Positions 16,604-24,775 of a stretch of 26,263 nucleotides of DNA are shown here, piece after piece. Under the pieces are notes generated by a model, which was given only the letters and a program-made list of their open reading frames with translations, did no database searches and was not told the DNA's origin. The translations under genes and the position numbers were made by a program. Each line of letters begins with the position of its first letter. Positions within the stretch are counted from its first letter, which is position 1. The DNA comes from an uncultured Dorea sp. (GTDB taxonomy: Bacteria > Bacillota > Clostridia > Lachnospirales > Lachnospiraceae). The stretch lies in the NCBI GenBank assembly GCA_934307335.1, contig CAKRCL010000019.1, forward strand, positions 1-26,263, in the 5' to 3' direction.

Positions 16604-17443
16604 TTATTTCTGGATTAATTTTGTCATATCTGAATACATCCATTTTTCAGTAATCTTAGCAACTGTTCCGTCGTCTAACATCTCCTGGATAACATCATTG
16701 AGTTCCTCTGTCAGCTTGTCTCCTCTTTCTGTTTTTGGAAGGAAGTAAGCAACATTGTTTGCCATCAGGTTTTCATCAAAGAAACGGAAGTTTGCATCCT
16801 CATTGTTATGTGTAAATGCATTTACATTTGTTGTAGTATTTGCATATGCAGCAATTCTGCCAAGCTTCAGGTCGTTCATACCTACAGCACTGTCTTCATA
16901 AAGCTTTACTTCAAATCCTTTTTCTTTGGCAAGATCCTCGATGATTGTCTGAGCTGCCTGTCCATTTGTACATCCAACAACCTGTCCCTTAAGATCATCA
17001 ACTGTCTTGTATGAAGAATCATCATTTACGATAACACACTGTGCATCTCCATAATATGGAATTGTTGCATTGTATTTGTCTGTTCTTTCCTCTTTTACTG
17101 CAAAGCAGTTAGCTGCAACATCTGCTCTCTCTGTATCAAGCTCTCCCCACAGGGCATCGAAAGCTGCCTGTTTTAATTCAACTTTCCATCCAGTACGTTT
17201 TTCAATCTCATCCCACATCTCAGCATCAATACCAGTCCATGTTCCATCATCTGCAAGCAAGCTGTATGGCTCTCCTGTTCCTGCTGTTACAACCGTTACT
17301 GTCTCATCAGAATCTTTCTTATCAGAAGCCTCTGTTGTCTCTTTCTTGCTGGAATCATCAGAAGAACTCTTGCTTCCGCATCCAACTACTGTTGCTACGA
17401 CCATTGCTGATACAAGCAATGCTGCTAATACACGTTTTTTCAT
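16604..17443 (-). CDS. Amino acid ABC transporter substrate-binding lipoprotein (SBP_bac_3)
   Basis: A 279-residue lipoprotein. The signal MKKRVLAALLVSAMVVATVV ends in a lipobox with Cys22 (VVGCGS), followed by a Ser/Lys/Glu-rich linker to about residue 47. The rest is the two-lobed SBP_bac_3 fold: TGEPYSLLADDGTWTGIDAE, then KQAAFDALWGEL, DVAANCFAVKEERTDKYNA and LKGQVVGCTNGQAAQ. The FDALWGELDTERADV segment and the ERTDKYNATIPYY strand are standard for cystine- and polar amino acid-binding members. Unusually, the mature part keeps cysteines (in ANCFAV, AQCVIV and VGCTN), of unknown meaning. AGAGGAG supports the start. It is the second gene of the transporter set. Confidence 0.95.
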   Translation of the reverse strand: MKKRVLAALLVSAMVVATVVGCGSKSSSDDSSKKETTEASDKKDSDETVTVVTAGTGEPYSLLADDGTWTGIDAEMWDEIEKRTGWKVELKQAAFDALWGELDTERADVAANCFAVKEERTDKYNATIPYYGDAQCVIVNDDSSYKTVDDLKGQVVGCTNGQAAQTIIEDLAKEKGFEVKLYEDSAVGMNDLKLGRIAAYANTTTNVNAFTHNNEDANFRFFDENLMANNVAYFLPKTERGDKLTEELNDVIQEMLDDGTVAKITEKWMYSDMTKLIQK

Positions 17444-17515
17444 AATAGTTTTTTCTCCTCTTCTAAACTTAATAATACTCTATATCTTAACGGACTCTGC
17501 CGTGTAAGATCATTC

Positions 17516-18178
17516 TTAATACATACTGGCACATTTCTTCTCTAAAAGTTTATGTAAAATTCCCAAAACAAAAATGATAACCCAGTAAACTAGCATAACG
17601 GCTGCATAGATTTCAAAGTAACGGAATGTTCTCGCTCCTTCAATCTTTGCCGCTCCCATAACATCCGGAACTCCAAGCATAAATGCAAGTGATGTCATTT
17701 TAATCAGATTTATTACATCATTGAACAGCGGTGGAAGTGCTATTCTGACTGCCTGAGGAATCACAATTCTTGTAACAAGCTGAAAATTTGTCATTCCAAG
17801 TGAATATGCCGCTTCTTTCTGTCCTTCATCTACGGAAAGCAATGCACCACGAATACTTTCTGACATAAATGCTCCCATGTTCAGACTCATGACCACTGCT
17901 ACCGCAATTAACGGTGTCATGTTTCGTACAAAAGCACTGTACAACGCTACTCCGTAATAGAAGAAATATAACTGAGCAACTACAGGCGTTCCTCTCATAA
18001 CGGACACATATACTCTTGTAAACTGATACAATGCCGGAACTTTGTAATATCCGATAATTGCAACAATCACACCTACAATCAATGCAAAAATCGTTGCCGC
18101 AATTGTAAGTTCAAATGTAACATTGACTTTGCTTGCAATAATCGGAAGCACTTCCATAAAATAGCTTACTTTAAACAT
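17516..18178 (-). CDS. Amino acid ABC transporter permease
   Basis: A 220-residue integral membrane protein of the HisM/TcyB family, with about five membrane segments (for example LTIAATIFALIVGVIVAIIG, then IAVAVVMSLNMGAFMSE and VMLVYWVIIFVLGIL). The RGTPVVAQLYF and EAAYSLGMTNFQLVTRIVIP segments are the family's hallmark; the second is the EAA loop that docks to the ATPase. It begins the transporter operon and has CTGGAGAG before the start. A single permease gene implies a homodimeric channel. Upstream is a long AT-rich leader. Confidence 0.95.
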   Translation of the reverse strand: MFKVSYFMEVLPIIASKVNVTFELTIAATIFALIVGVIVAIIGYYKVPALYQFTRVYVSVMRGTPVVAQLYFFYYGVALYSAFVRNMTPLIAVAVVMSLNMGAFMSESIRGALLSVDEGQKEAAYSLGMTNFQLVTRIVIPQAVRIALPPLFNDVINLIKMTSLAFMLGVPDVMGAAKIEGARTFRYFEIYAAVMLVYWVIIFVLGILHKLLEKKCASMY

Positions 18179-18678
18179 TTCATTCTCTCCAGACTTTCTA
18201 TTAAACTTCGTTTCAATACAAATAATATTTTATCTATTTCTTCATTTTTTTCATCGTCATTGATTTACAAATTGATTTTTTTATTTTGTACACTTTTGTA
18301 TATTTTCTATAAGTCTTTTCTTTATATTTGTATTATCTATATGTTAGACAATAATATTTTTTAATACAGTAATTAAAAATGTTATTTTGTTATGAAAAAA
18401 CTACCATATCCTTGATATGATCTATGTCATATTTCGGGCACGATATTTTCATTATGTTTCAACGCCCATGGAAATCCCCAGCCAGGATTTCATTTCTGAA
18501 TTTCATTGCTTTTTCAGCAAAGAATTCACTCAGATTTTTGATGATGTTACTCATTCACCGCAACTTTAAGTGCCCCTGCACTTGCACAAGTTGCATGCAC
18601 ACCGGGCAAATGTTACGGTACTTCTGAATTTTTGACAAATCCCTTTTGTATAGAATTTATTTTCATTCAATTTCTATA
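18179..18678. other. AT-rich stretch without a supported gene
   Basis: The part next to the permease (to about 18420) is very AT-rich and must hold that operon's promoter; a loose TTGTCT...TATAAA pair (spacer 19) is the best I find on the minus strand. ATCTATATGT at 18335-18344 also occurs in the repeat cluster upstream of the reductase. From 18420 to 18678 short open stretches on both strands show no recognisable protein and may be decayed mobile DNA. Confidence 0.5.
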
Positions 18679-18707
18679 TTGTCTTTCTATACTTACAACG
18701 CTAAAAT
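18679..18707 (+). promoter_or_regulatory. Relic promoter of the Rpn-type pseudogene
   Basis: On the plus strand TTGTCT (18679-18684) and TAAAAT (18702-18707) have a 17-base spacer, 46 bases ahead of the pseudogene's ATG. It may still be active but no intact gene follows. Confidence 0.4.
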
Positions 18708-18752
18708 ATATTCAAAAAGTTTTTAGTTTGCATTTGCTCAGAGAGGAGCGCT

Positions 18753-19480
18753 ATGGAAACTACTAACAAGACAACTGAACATGGGGTACACAATTCGGAG
18801 ATTCGACACTCTGTGCTCAATTTCTAAAAGGATACACGGATATTCCTTTTTTCATGAACCTAAAGCCAGAGGACATCGAAGACGTTTCTTCACATTTTAT
18901 CCTTTATTTCAGGAATCCCGTGATTCTGACATTGTGAAGAAGATTCAGCTTGAAAACACAGAGCTTTATCTGATTGCACTTATTGAACACCAATCAGAAG
19001 CAGATGCTGACATGTCTTTTAGATTGCTCAGATACATGGTTTATGTCTGGACTGATTACACCACCACACATTTTAAAGCTTATGGGCTCTGTATTTTCAG
19101 CATTTCTTCATACAATCAATGTCCCTGCTGAAGAAATCAATGACCTTACAGACCATATTACAAGGAAGCAGTTCCATATGATGTTTGATTCTTTTGAAGC
19201 ATATGATGTACAGGAGACTAGACGCGTCAGTCGGGAGGAAGGACGCATCGAAGGTGAGCGAACTGGCCGTATTGAAGGCGAGCAGCTCTACTTAATCAAA
19301 CAAATTATTAAAAGGATAATCAAAAACTTTTCTGTTTCTCAGATAGCTACTGATTTGCTGGAACCGCTTGATACTATTCAGTCAATCTATGACCTTGCCA
19401 TGAAGCAGGCACCTGATTTTGATGCTGAGAAAATTTTGAATCAACTAACCTCACTCAACACTTCTCCTATAATTAAATAG
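18753..19480 (+). pseudogene. Decayed Rpn/transposase_31-type nuclease gene
   Basis: The only plus-strand gene remnant. A GAGAGGAGCG ribosome site precedes an ATG at 18753 whose frame stops after 24 codons (18825). The protein can be followed by switching frames: MNLKPEDIEDVSSHF from 18854, then YPLFQESRDSDIVKKIQ and LIALIEHQSEADADMSFRLL in the frame open from 18781 to 19131, then the C-terminal part in the frame open to 19480. LIEHQSEADADMSFRLLRYM is the hallmark of the Rpn (PD-(D/E)XK nuclease, Transposase_31) family. The region after VYVWTDY appears shortened compared with the family. The C-terminal EEGRIEGERTGRIEGEQ repeat is typical. At least three frame changes plus a deletion mean it cannot be functional. 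Confidence 0.85.
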
Positions 19481-19606
19481 CGAAAAATCCATCATTAACA
19501 TTTCTTCATTAATCGGATATCTTTCAAATATTCCGGTTGCATCCATAAGTGCCATCAAATTTTTCTCTGGTGTATCCATTGGAGTCTGGCACCCTAATAT
19601 CAACAT
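19451..19606 (-). pseudogene. Short fragment resembling the C-terminus of a UroD-family methyltransferase
   Basis: A 51-codon minus-strand reading frame, preceded in frame by a stop shortly upstream. It contains NGFMLILGCQTPMDTPEKNL, which resembles the GGFIL-x-x-GC-x-x-P-x-x-TP-x-x-N segment near the C-terminus of uroporphyrinogen decarboxylase and its corrinoid methyltransferase relatives, then MALMDATGIFERYPI. No N-terminal part is present upstream; the aminotransferase gene ends 41 bases away. It overlaps the end of the Rpn remnant on the other strand. It looks like a truncated gene end left by rearrangement. The assignment rests on one motif recognised by eye. Confidence 0.4.
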
Positions 19607-19646
19607 AAAACCATTTGTATTATTTCAGGAATTACCAGAAACATTT

Positions 19647-20831
19647 CTACTCTCTCATTAACTCTGCCAGTTTTTCAAACGCAGGTAATGAACGTATGAT
19701 TTTTTCATAAGATACGCAAAAAGAAATTCGTGCATATCCGACATATCCAAAGAAACTACCTCCTACAAGAAGAATATTACATTCATGCGCTTTTTCAAGA
19801 AATCTCTTTTCATCTCCTCCTGGTGCCTTTACAAATATGTAAAATGCACCCGATGGCGGTACAACTTCAAATCCAAGATCGCAAAGCTTCTTATATAACA
19901 CATCTCTGTTTTTCTGGTAAAATTCCAGATTCGCCTTTTCATCCAGACACTCTGCTACTACTTTCTGAAATAATGACGGAGCATTTACATACCCAATCAT
20001 TCCTATTGTCATCTTCACCGCCTTTATTAACATCTGGCTCTCGGATACTTCATCCGGAATTACAAGATAACCGATTCTCTCTCCCGGAACTGAAAGGGAT
20101 TTGCTAAATGAATATGCTACCAGCGTATTATTATAATATTTTGTCAGATATGGAAGCGTTTCTCCCGTATAGACCAGTTCCCGGTATGGCTCATCTGAAA
20201 GTAGATAAATTTCATGTCCATATTCCTGCTCTTTCTTTTCCAGAATCTGAGCCAGTCTCTGAATCGTATCTTCTGTATAGATTGCTCCTGTCGGATTATT
20301 TGGTGAATTAACAATTACCAGTTTTGTACGTTCCGTAATCTTCGATTCAAAATCTTCAAAGTCCGGCTGAAATGTCTGAAGATCCGGATCTACTTCCACT
20401 TTCTTTCCCTGCCAGTTGAGAATAAAACTTGTATATCCCGGATAATACGGACGCATCACCATCACTTCATCATCTACATCCATCAATGCATACATTGCTG
20501 CATTCATAGCTCCTGCTGCTCCAACTGACATAATAATGTTATGCATATGAAAACTTGTTCCAAACCGCCCGTTTAAAGATTCGGCAATCTTTTTCCTCAC
20601 ATCCTCATATCCCGCATCATTCATATAACTGTGAATCTGTCTTGGATTTTGTTCAATGATTTTCTGAATGCTCTCTTTTACTTTTTTGGGAGCCTCTACA
20701 TATGGATTTCCAATACTGAAATCAAATACATTTTCAGCACCATAAATCTTCGCCAGACGTTGTCCTTCCTCAAATGCTTCACGAATCGGAGAACCTTTTT
20801 TCAATTGTTCCTGTATTCTCTTTGATATCAT
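19647..20831 (-). CDS. Class I/II PLP aminotransferase
   Basis: A 394-residue fold-type I aminotransferase of the aspartate/aromatic/alanine group. Motifs are FSIGNPYVEAP near 38-48, SVGAAGAMNAAMYAL near 102-116, NSPNNPTG at 175-182, SDEPYREL at 212-219, the PLP lysine Lys244 in YSFSKSLSVPGERIGY, and a C-terminal ARISFCVS with the carboxylate-binding arginine. It would exchange an amino group between an amino acid and a 2-oxo acid in the cytosol. It starts 3 bases after the dehydrogenase stop; the ribosome site AAGGAG is embedded in the dehydrogenase's last codons, so translation is probably coupled. It is the last gene of the methionine gamma-lyase operon and could act on the 2-oxo acid that enzyme releases (inference). 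Confidence 0.94.
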   Translation of the reverse strand: MISKRIQEQLKKGSPIREAFEEGQRLAKIYGAENVFDFSIGNPYVEAPKKVKESIQKIIEQNPRQIHSYMNDAGYEDVRKKIAESLNGRFGTSFHMHNIIMSVGAAGAMNAAMYALMDVDDEVMVMRPYYPGYTSFILNWQGKKVEVDPDLQTFQPDFEDFESKITERTKLVIVNSPNNPTGAIYTEDTIQRLAQILEKKEQEYGHEIYLLSDEPYRELVYTGETLPYLTKYYNNTLVAYSFSKSLSVPGERIGYLVIPDEVSESQMLIKAVKMTIGMIGYVNAPSLFQKVVAECLDEKANLEFYQKNRDVLYKKLCDLGFEVVPPSGAFYIFVKAPGGDEKRFLEKAHECNILLVGGSFFGYVGYARISFCVSYEKIIRSLPAFEKLAELMRE

Positions 20832-20834
20832 ACT

Positions 20835-21914
20835 CTAATATATCTCCTTCAATGCCACTGCCAATTCTTCTCGTGCTTCATCTGTATCTTCCACAAATTC
20901 CGTCTGTTTTAACACATCAAACAAAACTTTCACTTCATCTTCTGTTCCTTGAAGTCCAAGATCCTGAAGATTTATCGGCATTTCCATCTCTTTCATATAC
21001 TGTTTCAATCGCTCAATTGCTTCTGTATTATGATTGAACCGTAGCTGTGCAATCAATCCTGTTGCAACAATTTCACCGTGAAGATAATTGATACTTTCTT
21101 TAAAGTAGTAGGTCCGCATTGATTCATACAATTTATGCGCGATTGCCGTCTGACGTCTGGCCCTCATAAGCGCACTAACAATTCCAGTAAGTGCAATATT
21201 GCAAAAGATTACATTATGAACTGTCTCTGTATTTTTCTTTTCACATACATCTAGATATGCCTGCTTTCCATATTTTTCGAGAATATTATAAATATCCTCT
21301 GCCATACGGTATGCACTGTATTTAGAAATATTATCTGTTTCCAGAGTAATTTTCGGTTTTCCATTAGCAATCTCAATATATTTCGCCATTGCATCCATAA
21401 TTCCTGCTGCCAGAAGTCTCGGTGGCTGCTCAGACATCACTTTTTCATCGACCAGTACCGCATTGACCTCATAATCAAAATGAAGATAACCTACGCATTT
21501 TCCCTCATCTGTGTAAATAACGCTCAACGGACTAAATGATGCACAGGTCGCTGCCGATGTTGGAATCAAAACAATCGGAATACTCAGCTGATCAGCTGCA
21601 GCCTTTGTCAGGTCCATAATTCTTCCGCCACCTATTCCAACAAGCACATCACACTGCTTATCCGTGATAGATTTCTTTAAAATCTCAATTTTTTTATAAC
21701 TTGGAAATCCTGCATAAATTTCTTTTTCATATGCGATCTGCGCTTTATCAAAACTTGGCTCCATACGTTTCCATACTGCATTCATTGCATTTGGTCCACC
21801 TATGATATATGCCCTTTTTCCAAATCTTGCAATCTCCGCTCCACTATTTTCTAAAACTTCAGGTTCCTGAATATACCTTCCCGCACCAAATCGATAACTT
21901 ATATATTTCTCCAT
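20835..21914 (-). CDS. Glycerol dehydrogenase-like (GldA family) oxidoreductase
   Basis: A 359-residue zinc/iron-dependent NAD(P)-linked alcohol dehydrogenase of the GldA type. The dinucleotide loop GIGGGRIMDLTKAAA starts near 93, the ATCASFSPLSVIY segment is near 122-134, and likely metal ligands are Asp174 (GIMDAMAKY), His260 (TAIAHKLYES) and His279 (YLHGEIVATG). This is the order expected for GldA. ATG at 21914 with GGGAG upstream is chosen over a TTG 13 codons earlier, whose leader is part of an mRNA hairpin. True glycerol activity is doubtful in this setting: linkage to a gamma-lyase and an aminotransferase suggests a 2-oxo or hydroxy acid, or an amino alcohol. The substrate is not determined. 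Confidence 0.92.
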   Translation of the reverse strand: MEKYISYRFGAGRYIQEPEVLENSGAEIARFGKRAYIIGGPNAMNAVWKRMEPSFDKAQIAYEKEIYAGFPSYKKIEILKKSITDKQCDVLVGIGGGRIMDLTKAAADQLSIPIVLIPTSAATCASFSPLSVIYTDEGKCVGYLHFDYEVNAVLVDEKVMSEQPPRLLAAGIMDAMAKYIEIANGKPKITLETDNISKYSAYRMAEDIYNILEKYGKQAYLDVCEKKNTETVHNVIFCNIALTGIVSALMRARRQTAIAHKLYESMRTYYFKESINYLHGEIVATGLIAQLRFNHNTEAIERLKQYMKEMEMPINLQDLGLQGTEDEVKVLFDVLKQTEFVEDTDEAREELAVALKEIY

Positions 21915-21938
21915 ATTTTTCTCCCATTTAATATCAAT

Positions 21939-21974
21939 AACGGCTTGCCTCAATTTTCATTGCGGCAAACCGTT
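21939..21974 (-). other. Intercistronic mRNA hairpin
   Basis: Arms 21939-21949 and 21964-21974 pair over 11 bp (AACGGTTTGCC with GGCAAGCCGTT, one G-U), one mismatch, then CAAT/ATTG closing a GAAA tetraloop on the minus-strand RNA. There is no T-run in the direction of transcription, so it is not a terminator. Between permease and dehydrogenase genes it could protect or cut the operon mRNA. Confidence 0.6.
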
Positions 21975-21994
21975 TTCTTACAATTCACATATTA

Positions 21995-22753
21995 TTATGC
22001 TGTCCATTTTAGCAAGTAGTTCTTTAAATGCTCAAAAATCTGCATTACACATACTAGAATCAATACCATAAATAAGAATCCTGCCCATACATTTGCATAC
22101 AGACCATAGTCACAATATCTTCTGACATAATATCCAAGCCCAAAACTTGCACCATACATCTCTGCAAATACAAGCATTACAAAAGAACTTCTCAGAGAAT
22201 TTACAAAACCTCCAATAATAGATGGACTTGCCGCCGGAAGAATTACTTTAAACATCAGTTTTATTCCTGATAATTCCAATGTTTTTGCATTATCCAAATA
22301 TCGTTTATCAATTGTCTCTATACCAGTAATCGTTGCAAACAATGTAGCCCACACAGTTCCGTAAAAAATCAGGAAAATAGACGAAATCCAAAAATTTCCT
22401 ACAATCAGAATTACAAATGGTGAAAGCAAAATCGCAGGTACACAACTAAATGCATAAATAAATGGATGCAGTGCGTTTCTCAAATATTCACTCATTCCAA
22501 GTATTACACCTACAATCAATGCTATTGCCAATGTAATACCTATAGATGGAATCAGTAATTCAAAAGAAGACAACATATTTTTTAACATGATATCTCTTTC
22601 TTTCCAAAACGCTTCCCAAATACTTTCTAATGATGGGAACATCATGGAACTGAATAACTTGTTATCAGCAATATACTTATATAACAAAATCAATCCAATT
22701 CCGAACACAACTGTCAACCAGTATTTCTTTATATATTCAAGCACCTTTTTCAA
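21995..22753 (-). CDS. ABC transporter permease, taurine/nitrate/sulfonate type (SsuC-like)
   Basis: A 252-residue membrane protein of the SsuC/TauC/ThiX permease family with about six membrane segments. The EAA loop reads NAKTLELSGIKLMFKVILPA; other family segments are YAFSCVPAILLSPFVILIVG and FVNSLRSSFVMLVFAEMYG. The start is uncertain: TTG at 22753 has AGGTGGGAG at ideal distance and gives MKKVLEYIKKYW; a GTG at 22768 lies inside that ribosome site and is less likely. It follows the binding-protein gene by about 27 bases. It forms the channel for the adjacent lipoprotein and ATPase. Confidence 0.93.
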   Translation of the reverse strand: MKKVLEYIKKYWLTVVFGIGLILLYKYIADNKLFSSMMFPSLESIWEAFWKERDIMLKNMLSSFELLIPSIGITLAIALIVGVILGMSEYLRNALHPFIYAFSCVPAILLSPFVILIVGNFWISSIFLIFYGTVWATLFATITGIETIDKRYLDNAKTLELSGIKLMFKVILPAASPSIIGGFVNSLRSSFVMLVFAEMYGASFGLGYYVRRYCDYGLYANVWAGFLFMVLILVCVMQIFEHLKNYLLKWTA

Positions 22754-22780
22754 AGCGTATACTCCCACCTTTCTTTATAA

Positions 22781-23896
22781 TTACTGTAATTCTTCGTACA
22801 TTGCTGCCTGTTTGTCCCAGAAATCCGGATCATCATCATGATATTTATCGATACAAGCATCTAATGCTGCCTTGTAAAGTTTATCATATGTAACATCCTC
22901 AATTACACTGTCATCAAGATCTGCATCAATCAGACCAACCTCTCTCTGATAGTGCCAGTTATCTACAACAGTCTTCTTAACTGTATCAACATTTAACTCG
23001 TAGTGCTCTGTCTCATCCATATAAGCTTTTACATAGTCAAGATCTGTATTAAGCTGCTTAGCCATCATTTCTTCACATTCTTCTCTGTTAGCCTCTAAAT
23101 ACTGCTGAGCTCGAAGAAGTGCCTGATCAAGCAATTTTACAGTTGTCGGGTTTTCTTTTACCCATGAATTGCGGGCAACCATACGGCAGCAAGAGTAGTT
23201 TGGTGTTACATCATCACAGTATGCAAGAATATCAATTCCATCTGTATTTTTGCACATATACATACGACCAGTTCCCATAACCGCATAATCAATTTCTCCA
23301 TTCAATACTGCTGCAATCTTGTCTGCATCATTGTCAAATGGTACCCATGTAATATCATTATTTACATCATAACCAGCGTCATGAATTTTACTGCAAATAG
23401 CATAAACTGTTGCGGAACTTCCAACTTTCTTTCCAACGAAATCCGTAGGTCCATTCCATACTGTACCTGACTTTGCAATAATTGGCATACATCCTTCCAG
23501 CATAAATCCTCCGATAATTGCCATATCATCACCAGCAGCAATCATCTGTAATGGTGTATTTGTTCCTGAATTAGATGCAATATCAACCTGACCATCAACA
23601 ACTCCCTGAAGCTGTCCTGAGTCAAGTGGTACTTCTTTAATATTCAGTCCTACTTCTTTGAAATATCCTTTTTCCTGTGCAATTGTAACAAGAACATTAC
23701 CACTAAGGCCTTGAGCCCATACAATATCTGTAGTCTCTGGTGTGTCAGAATCCTTTGTTACCTCACTGGCATCAACTGTTTTCTTTGTGTCTTCTTTTTT
23801 GCTGTTGTCTGCAGAATCAGATTTTTTGCTTCCACATGCAACCATGCTCACTGCCATAGCAGCAACGAGTAAAATTGATACAACTCTTTTTTTCAT
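22781..23896 (-). CDS. ABC transporter substrate-binding lipoprotein (SsuA/NMT1-like)
   Basis: A 371-residue lipoprotein with signal MKKRVVSILLVAAMAVSMVA and lipobox Cys21, followed by a charged linker to about residue 55. The body shows the NMT1/SsuA-like fold: VWAQGLSGNVLVTIAQEKGY, then VPLDSGQLQGVVDGQVDIAS, FVGKKVGSSATVY and VLNGEIDYAVMGTGRMY. Family members bind sulfonates, nitrate, thiamine precursors, taurine or aromatic acids. The mature protein is unusually cysteine-rich (EGCMP, ICSKI, MCKN, YCDD, SCCRM), odd for an exported protein and perhaps fitting a strictly anaerobic host. The ribosome site is TAGGAGGAG. The ligand is unknown; the downstream and upstream enzymes suggest an amino acid or a sulfur compound. 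Confidence 0.93.
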   Translation of the reverse strand: MKKRVVSILLVAAMAVSMVACGSKKSDSADNSKKEDTKKTVDASEVTKDSDTPETTDIVWAQGLSGNVLVTIAQEKGYFKEVGLNIKEVPLDSGQLQGVVDGQVDIASNSGTNTPLQMIAAGDDMAIIGGFMLEGCMPIIAKSGTVWNGPTDFVGKKVGSSATVYAICSKIHDAGYDVNNDITWVPFDNDADKIAAVLNGEIDYAVMGTGRMYMCKNTDGIDILAYCDDVTPNYSCCRMVARNSWVKENPTTVKLLDQALLRAQQYLEANREECEEMMAKQLNTDLDYVKAYMDETEHYELNVDTVKKTVVDNWHYQREVGLIDADLDDSVIEDVTYDKLYKAALDACIDKYHDDDPDFWDKQAAMYEELQ

Positions 23897-23934
23897 GTTT
23901 CTCCTCCTAAATTGTTTCTCTATATCAAAACGGG

Positions 23935-24738
23935 CTATCCGTTCTGACCAATAGTTGTGTGATCAGCCACATCACGGTTAATGTGGTTGATCAGTTCATT
24001 TCGAAGCTCTAAGATCTTCGAATTTTCAAATATGGTTTCTCTGGTAATCTTCAAATCTTCCGGTATCTTCTTATCATAGATAATGTTACTCGGTGACTGA
24101 CCAAATACCAGAATTCTGTTTGCCAGAAGCATGGACTCATCCACATCATGAGTTACGAAAAATACTGTCTTCTTCTCTTCCTCATGATTCCACAGACTTA
24201 TAAGCAAATCCTGAAGCTTTGCACGTGTAACTGCATCCAGTGCTCCAAATGGCTCATCCATCAGAAGAATCGGTGGGTCAATACTCAGCGATCTTGCAAT
24301 GGCACATCTCTGTTTCATACCACCAGAAAGTGCCTTTGGAAGCTTCTTAAATACAGATTCATCCAATCCGACTTCTTTCATCATATTTAGTGCAACTTCT
24401 TTCAGTTCTTTTTTAGGTTTTTTAGGATACTTCTGTTGAAGTGCGAGCACAATGTTCTCGCCAGCAGTCATCCATGGAAACAGACCATAATCCTGGAATA
24501 CAACGCTTCGATCCAAACTGGAACCTTTCAACGGTTTTCCATTCATCTCAAGCGTTCCACCTGTCGGGTCTTCAAGACCGGCTAGTAGTCTCAGGAATGT
24601 ACTCTTACCACATCCAGATGGTCCAAGCAGACAAACAAATTCTCCATGTTCTACTTCTACATTGATATCTTTCAAAATCAATCGATTGGGTTGATCTTTA
24701 TATGCAAATGAAAGATCAGTTATCTTAATTTCGCTCAT
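23935..24738 (-). CDS. ABC transporter ATPase, taurine/nitrate/sulfonate type (SsuB-like)
   Basis: A 267-residue ATPase of the SsuB/TauB/NrtD group. Walker A is GPSGCGKST near 39-47, the Q-loop VVFQDYGLFPWMTAGEN, the signature LSGGMKQRCAIARSL, Walker B ILLMDEPFGALDAVTR and the H-loop FFVTHDVDESMLL. The DYGLFPW and EPFGALD wording is typical of this group and differs from the polar amino acid ATPase at 15820. AAGGAAG precedes the start. It follows the gamma-lyase gene by 37 bases with no terminator visible, so the enzyme and transporter are probably one operon. Confidence 0.95.
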   Translation of the reverse strand: MSEIKITDLSFAYKDQPNRLILKDINVEVEHGEFVCLLGPSGCGKSTFLRLLAGLEDPTGGTLEMNGKPLKGSSLDRSVVFQDYGLFPWMTAGENIVLALQQKYPKKPKKELKEVALNMMKEVGLDESVFKKLPKALSGGMKQRCAIARSLSIDPPILLMDEPFGALDAVTRAKLQDLLISLWNHEEEKKTVFFVTHDVDESMLLANRILVFGQSPSNIIYDKKIPEDLKITRETIFENSKILELRNELINHINRDVADHTTIGQNG

Positions 24739-24775
24739 ATATTTTCTTCCTTTTTAATATATAAGAAACAAATGT

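Noticed and set aside
18424..18627. Plus-strand open frame of 67 codons with several cysteines
   Set aside because: No ribosome site and no family resemblance; lies in the probable decayed stretch between operons.
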